This document shows, piece by piece, positions 60,591 to 64,000 of a stretch of 64,000 bases of DNA. Source of the DNA: Ascidiaceihabitans sp023955215 (GTDB taxonomy: Bacteria; Pseudomonadota; Alphaproteobacteria; Rhodobacterales; Rhodobacteraceae). A program made the translations under genes and the position numbers. Location of the stretch: contig CALSPX010000009.1 of the NCBI GenBank assembly GCA_943788345.1, positions 124,001 to 188,000 on the forward strand. The letters are read 5' to 3'. A model generated the notes under the pieces. That model was given only the letters and a program-made list of their open reading frames with translations, had not been told where the DNA came from and searched no databases. How positions within the stretch are numbered: the first letter of the stretch is position 1; each line of letters starts with the position of its first letter.

Positions 60591-62306
60591 TTAGTCCCGT
60601 GTGCCTGAGAAACGAACTTCCCAATCGGCCACGGATTCATCAGTAATCTTGGCGAACAGTACTTCAGGTACGGTGAATGGGTGACCCGCTGGCAAGGCAT
60701 GCAACGCTGCATTCACGTCTACGGGCCACTCTGGCGAGGTCCCCATGTTTTCGTGCATGTTCGCAGCCGCATCAGGAATGAACGGTGCAGACAATGTTGC
60801 GTAAAACGGGATCAGGTTCAGGGCCAAACGAATTTGCACGGCCGCCTTTTCTGGGTCTGTTTTGAATGTTGTCCACGGTGCTGTCTCTTGCAGGTATTCG
60901 TTGCCTGCAGCCCAAATGGCACGCAATTCAGCAGCGGCCTTACGCACTTCGATGGCTTCCATGTGGTCTTGATAGCGCCCCAAACGTTCTTGCAAATCAG
61001 CGATCAGCGCAATTTCTTCTGGACCGTTTTCACCGCCCTCTGGCAATGCTTCAGAGAACTTTGAACGACAAAATTTGGTGACGCGGGATACGAAATTGCC
61101 CAAGACATCGGCCAAATCTTTGTTGGTGTCTTGCTGGAAACTGGACCACGTGAATTCCGCATCCGAGCTTTCTGGTGCGTGGCTCAGTAGCCACCAGCGC
61201 CAATAGTCTGCAGGCAGCAATTCAAGCGCCTGGTCCATAAAGATACCGCGCCCTTGGCTGGTTGAGAACTGGCCACCGTCATAGTTCAAATAGTTGAATG
61301 ATTTCAGGTGATCGACCAGTTTCCATGGTTCGCCCGAACCAAGGATCGTGGCAGGGAAGCCAATGGTGTGGAACGGCACGTTATCCTTGCCCATGAACTG
61401 GGTATAGGTCACATCTTCGGCCCCTTTGTCGGTGCGCCACCAACGTTGCCAATCGGCCTCTGGCAGATCGTGTGCTTCGGCCCATTCGCCAGCGCAGGCG
61501 ATATATTCGATAGGGGCGTCGAACCAGACGTAAAAAACCTTGCCTTCCATACCTGGCCAGTCTTGGTCACCGTTCTTGACCGAGATGCCCCAATCCAAAT
61601 CGCGGGTGATGCCACGATCGCGCAAACCGTCGCCATCATGCAGCCATTTGCGGGCGATGGATGTCGTTAAAACAGGCCAGTCAGTTTTGGTGTTGATCCA
61701 AGCGTCTAGATCATCGCGCAAGGTTGATTGGCGTAGGAACAGATGCTTGGTCTCGCGAACTTCCAGGTCCGTTGATCCAGAAATTGCGCTGCGTGGTTCT
61801 AGTAAGTCGGTTGGGTCCAACTGCTTGGTGCAGTTCTCGCATTGGTCGCCGCGCGCTTTGTTATAGGCACAGTTCGGGCATGTGCCCTCGATGTAGCGAT
61901 CCGGTAGGAAACGGCCATCAGCATGGGAATAAACCTGTTCTTCGCTGACTTCACGGATCAACCCGTTTTCTTGCAATTTGCCTGCAAAATGCTGGGTCAG
62001 TGCGTGGTTTTGTGGGGAAGATGAACGGCCAAAGTGATCGAATGATAGGCGAAAGCCCTCAGCGATGCGCGCTTGGACTTCGTGCATTTCAGCACAGAAC
62101 TCATCAACTGGCTTGCCAGCTTTTTTCGCGGCCAACTCGGCAGGGGTGCCGTGTTCATCCGTGGCACAAAGAAACAAAACTTCGCGCCCACGGCCACGTT
62201 GATAACGCGCAAACAAATCTGCGGGCAGTTGGCTGCCGATCAGATTTCCAAGGTGTTTGATCCCGTTGATATAGGGAATGGCTGAGGTGATCAGGTGACG
62301 TGTCAT
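60591..62306 (-). CDS. metG: methionyl-tRNA synthetase
   Basis: Charges tRNA-Met with methionine. A 571-residue class I synthetase: HIGH-like IKHLGN near residue 17, zinc-binding CPNCAYNKARGDQCENC in the connective domain, the FSTSQG form of the KMSKS loop, and the anticodon-binding helical C-terminus. No tRNA-binding C-terminal OB domain is attached. ATG 62306 is chosen because AAAGG lies seven bases before it; an in-frame ATG lies 18 bases further up. The GST and FAD oxidoreductase genes follow with overlaps or minimal gaps. Confidence 0.96.
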   Translation of the reverse strand: MTRHLITSAIPYINGIKHLGNLIGSQLPADLFARYQRGRGREVLFLCATDEHGTPAELAAKKAGKPVDEFCAEMHEVQARIAEGFRLSFDHFGRSSSPQNHALTQHFAGKLQENGLIREVSEEQVYSHADGRFLPDRYIEGTCPNCAYNKARGDQCENCTKQLDPTDLLEPRSAISGSTDLEVRETKHLFLRQSTLRDDLDAWINTKTDWPVLTTSIARKWLHDGDGLRDRGITRDLDWGISVKNGDQDWPGMEGKVFYVWFDAPIEYIACAGEWAEAHDLPEADWQRWWRTDKGAEDVTYTQFMGKDNVPFHTIGFPATILGSGEPWKLVDHLKSFNYLNYDGGQFSTSQGRGIFMDQALELLPADYWRWWLLSHAPESSDAEFTWSSFQQDTNKDLADVLGNFVSRVTKFCRSKFSEALPEGGENGPEEIALIADLQERLGRYQDHMEAIEVRKAAAELRAIWAAGNEYLQETAPWTTFKTDPEKAAVQIRLALNLIPFYATLSAPFIPDAAANMHENMGTSPEWPVDVNAALHALPAGHPFTVPEVLFAKITDESVADWEVRFSGTRD

Positions 62307-62381
62307 GTTGGCGCCTTTGGTCATGTTTTGCGCAGCTTTAACAGGGGATGTGGGCTGGGGGAAGTGGCTGCGTGTTACGGA

Positions 62382-63605
62382 TCAGTCCTGTTGGCGTTTT
62401 CTGCGGTTCAAACGTCCGATCACAAAGGATGTCCTAGGTGCATAGACATAATCCGTTTTCTCATTTGATACAGGACGGGCCAACATGCGCGTCAGCCCAA
62501 ATATGATCAACAATGCATGGCCGCCAGCGATCAAGATGAACAAGGCTGAGGGGCCGTAGGCTGTGATGAGGACAGAGGCGACATAAGGTGCGGCAATGGC
62601 CCCGAGAGCGTAATAGAACATCAAGGCGGCCGATAGCTCTACTCGTTCGCTATCTTTGGCAAAGTCGTGTGCGTGTGCGGTTGCAACGGAAAAGATTGGA
62701 AATGAGGTAAGGCCAAACAAGAATGCCGTCAGCATAATGCCTGTGGTGCCCATACCAGAGGCCATGACAGTCACCCCGCAACTGAGCATTGCAGCGACTG
62801 ACAGCCAGATAAGAATCCAACGCCTGTCATATTTGTCGGCCAGCCAACCCACCGGATATTGCGCCAAGGCACCGCCCAAGACAAATGCGGATAAGAACCA
62901 CGCGATTTGCCCAACGCTTAGGCCAACTTCTTGACCATATAGCGGGCCAACCATCCGAAATGATGCGGCTGATAGTGCTGCGACGACCACGCCAGCGGCG
63001 GCCAAAGGTGATCGTTCAAAAGCCAATCGTGGACGCAAACGCGGTGCGCTGGGGGTTTCAGGTTGGGGTACTTTGGTCAGGGTCAAAGGCAGCAAAGCTG
63101 CACAGCACAAGATCGCCAAAATGTTGTAAGATACATAGCTTGCGGGTGCCAAAACACCGATCATCATTTGAGCCATCAAAGACCCGCTCATATCCACAAT
63201 GCGGTAGGTGCCCATCGCGCGCCCACGTGTTTCATTGGTCACTTTGGCTTGTAACCATGCCTCGATCACCGTGTAGCACCCTGCAACACACAGACCTGAC
63301 GCGATCCGCATAGCTGCCCATGCGTAGGCGTCGATGACCAACATATGGGCTAGCAAACCAATTGCGCCCGTGGCCGTGAATGCGGCAAACGCGCGCGAAT
63401 GTCCAACGCTGCCCATCAAACGCGGTGCCCACCAGCAGCCAATGAAAAAGCCTACGAAATGTGATGATCCCAATAGGCCGATTTGTTGGGTTGTGAATTC
63501 AAGTTGGATACCAGACAGCGCATCGAGCGGCCCAACACCACCGGAACTGAGCTGCAAAAGCAGTACAGACAAAAATAAAGCGGCAAAGGAAATCAACAGA
63601 CGCAT
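62382..63605 (-). CDS. MFS transporter (YcaD-like)
   Basis: A 407-residue inner-membrane protein with about twelve hydrophobic segments in two six-helix halves. It has a VTNETRGRAMGTYRIVD loop and the inter-helix motif PVGWLADKYDRR (G-X3-D-R-X-D-R-R type). Substrate unknown. ATG 63605 (MRLLISFAALF) is preferred; ATG 63623 is possible, and the long open frame further upstream is not credible. It precedes metG by 75 bases on the same strand and is divergent from the aldo/keto reductase gene. Confidence 0.88.
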   Translation of the reverse strand: MRLLISFAALFLSVLLLQLSSGGVGPLDALSGIQLEFTTQQIGLLGSSHFVGFFIGCWWAPRLMGSVGHSRAFAAFTATGAIGLLAHMLVIDAYAWAAMRIASGLCVAGCYTVIEAWLQAKVTNETRGRAMGTYRIVDMSGSLMAQMMIGVLAPASYVSYNILAILCCAALLPLTLTKVPQPETPSAPRLRPRLAFERSPLAAAGVVVAALSAASFRMVGPLYGQEVGLSVGQIAWFLSAFVLGGALAQYPVGWLADKYDRRWILIWLSVAAMLSCGVTVMASGMGTTGIMLTAFLFGLTSFPIFSVATAHAHDFAKDSERVELSAALMFYYALGAIAAPYVASVLITAYGPSALFILIAGGHALLIIFGLTRMLARPVSNEKTDYVYAPRTSFVIGRLNRRKRQQD

Positions 63606-63756
63606 AATGGGTCTATCCTGCATGAGGTTACGGCAAGCTTCGCAGATATAAGCGACGGGTAGTAGTCGCATTTTACCTTTGACGGTTTTCGGTTTTCGCT
63701 TGCGGTGGTTTTGGCGCGCGCTAACTTGAGAAAAAAGCGTTTCAAAGGATATCACG

Positions 63757-64000
63757 ATGAAGATGAACCGTCTTGGGCGAACAGATATTGAAGTTTCCGA
63801 ATTGTGCTTGGGGTCGATGACCTGGGGCACGCAAAATACCACCCAAGAAGGTCATGATCAAATTGATCGTGCGCTAGAGGCTGGGATCAATTTTATTGAT
63901 ACCGCTGAAATGTATCCGGTAAACCCGCTGAGTGCTGAAACCCAAGGGCGTACCGAAGAGGTTATTGGGGATTGGTTCGAACGTGATGGACGGCGTAAAG
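63757..64000 (+). CDS. aldo/keto reductase (Tas-like), N-terminal part
   Basis: The first 81 codons of an NADPH-dependent aldo/keto reductase, cut by the window edge. It starts MKMNRLGRTDIEVSELCLG, then SMTWGTQNT, and contains FIDTAEMYPVNP with the catalytic Asp and Tyr region. The TEEVIGDWF segment also fits. The YPVNP form and the overall N-terminus resemble E. coli Tas. AAAGGA precedes ATG 63757. Confidence 0.9.
   Translation, partial: MKMNRLGRTDIEVSELCLGSMTWGTQNTTQEGHDQIDRALEAGINFIDTAEMYPVNPLSAETQGRTEEVIGDWFERDGRRK

Noticed and set aside
1..64000. CRISPR array, prophage, integrative element or biosynthetic cluster
   Set aside because: No direct repeat/spacer pattern, integrase, transposase, phage gene or synthase set was seen; the tRNA-Leu has no attachment-site duplication in the window.

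Overview
The window is a chromosomal segment of an alphaproteobacterium, most likely a marine member of the Rhodobacteraceae (Roseobacter group). The evidence is a CIRCE element upstream of groES, a fused malic enzyme-phosphotransacetylase, PccR-type TTTGCAAA boxes in front of a propionyl-CoA synthetase gene, several acyl-CoA dehydrogenases with MerR regulators, a DGPF/ECF42 sigma-factor pair, Hint-domain and sulfotransferase genes, and short GC-rich repeats of a kind common in this family. Base composition is moderate and even. I see no prophage, insertion sequence, CRISPR array or large island. The content is mostly core metabolism and I find no convincing new multi-gene system. The best leads are individual proteins, RNA structures and regulatory sites.

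Layout. 0-3.5 kb: start of groES with its HrcA operator, an orphan Imm11-family immunity-like gene, glyA, nadK. 3.5-8 kb: prpE under PccR-like boxes, and maeB. 8-13 kb: a nucleoside salvage operon (VOC-bicupin protein, cdd, deoA, deoB, then upp). 13-21.5 kb: SPOR-domain protein, degenerate M48-like membrane protein, acyl-CoA ligase, EamA transporter, sulfotransferase, Hint protein, and the YCII/ECF42 pair. 21.5-30.7 kb: a beta-oxidation locus on the minus strand (fadJ, a small coupled ORF, fadA, GST, two acyl-CoA dehydrogenases, two MerR regulators with TTACGT boxes). 30.8-36.3 kb: two thioesterases and a MATE pump, pyrD with a DUF952 gene, a secreted 5'-nucleotidase. 36.3-45 kb: Dabb protein, SRAP protein, cupredoxin-like secreted protein, a LysR gene divergent from gcdH, a frameshifted HD-domain gene, an orphan CoxL-like molybdenum hydroxylase overlapping a DUF2235 gene, and a thioesterase. 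45-53.4 kb: metF/metR, LysE exporter, inositol monophosphatase, rhomboid protease, putA/putR. 53.4-64 kb: TPR protein, tRNA-Leu(UAA), RND efflux pair, a frameshifted FAD oxidoreductase, GST, metG, MFS transporter, start of an aldo/keto reductase.

How it fits together. Much of the window handles acyl-CoA flux (prpE, acyl-CoA ligase, fadJ/fadA/acyl-CoA dehydrogenases, gcdH, thioesterases) and channels amino acids and nucleosides to central carbon (putA, glyA, metF, deo genes, maeB). Regulators sit next to their likely targets: MerR pair/fad genes, LysR/gcdH, MetR/metF, PutR/putA, ECF42/YCII. Gene packing is tight, with several ATGA/GTGA start-stop overlaps and three convergent pairs whose stop codons interlock in a shared TTAR tetranucleotide.
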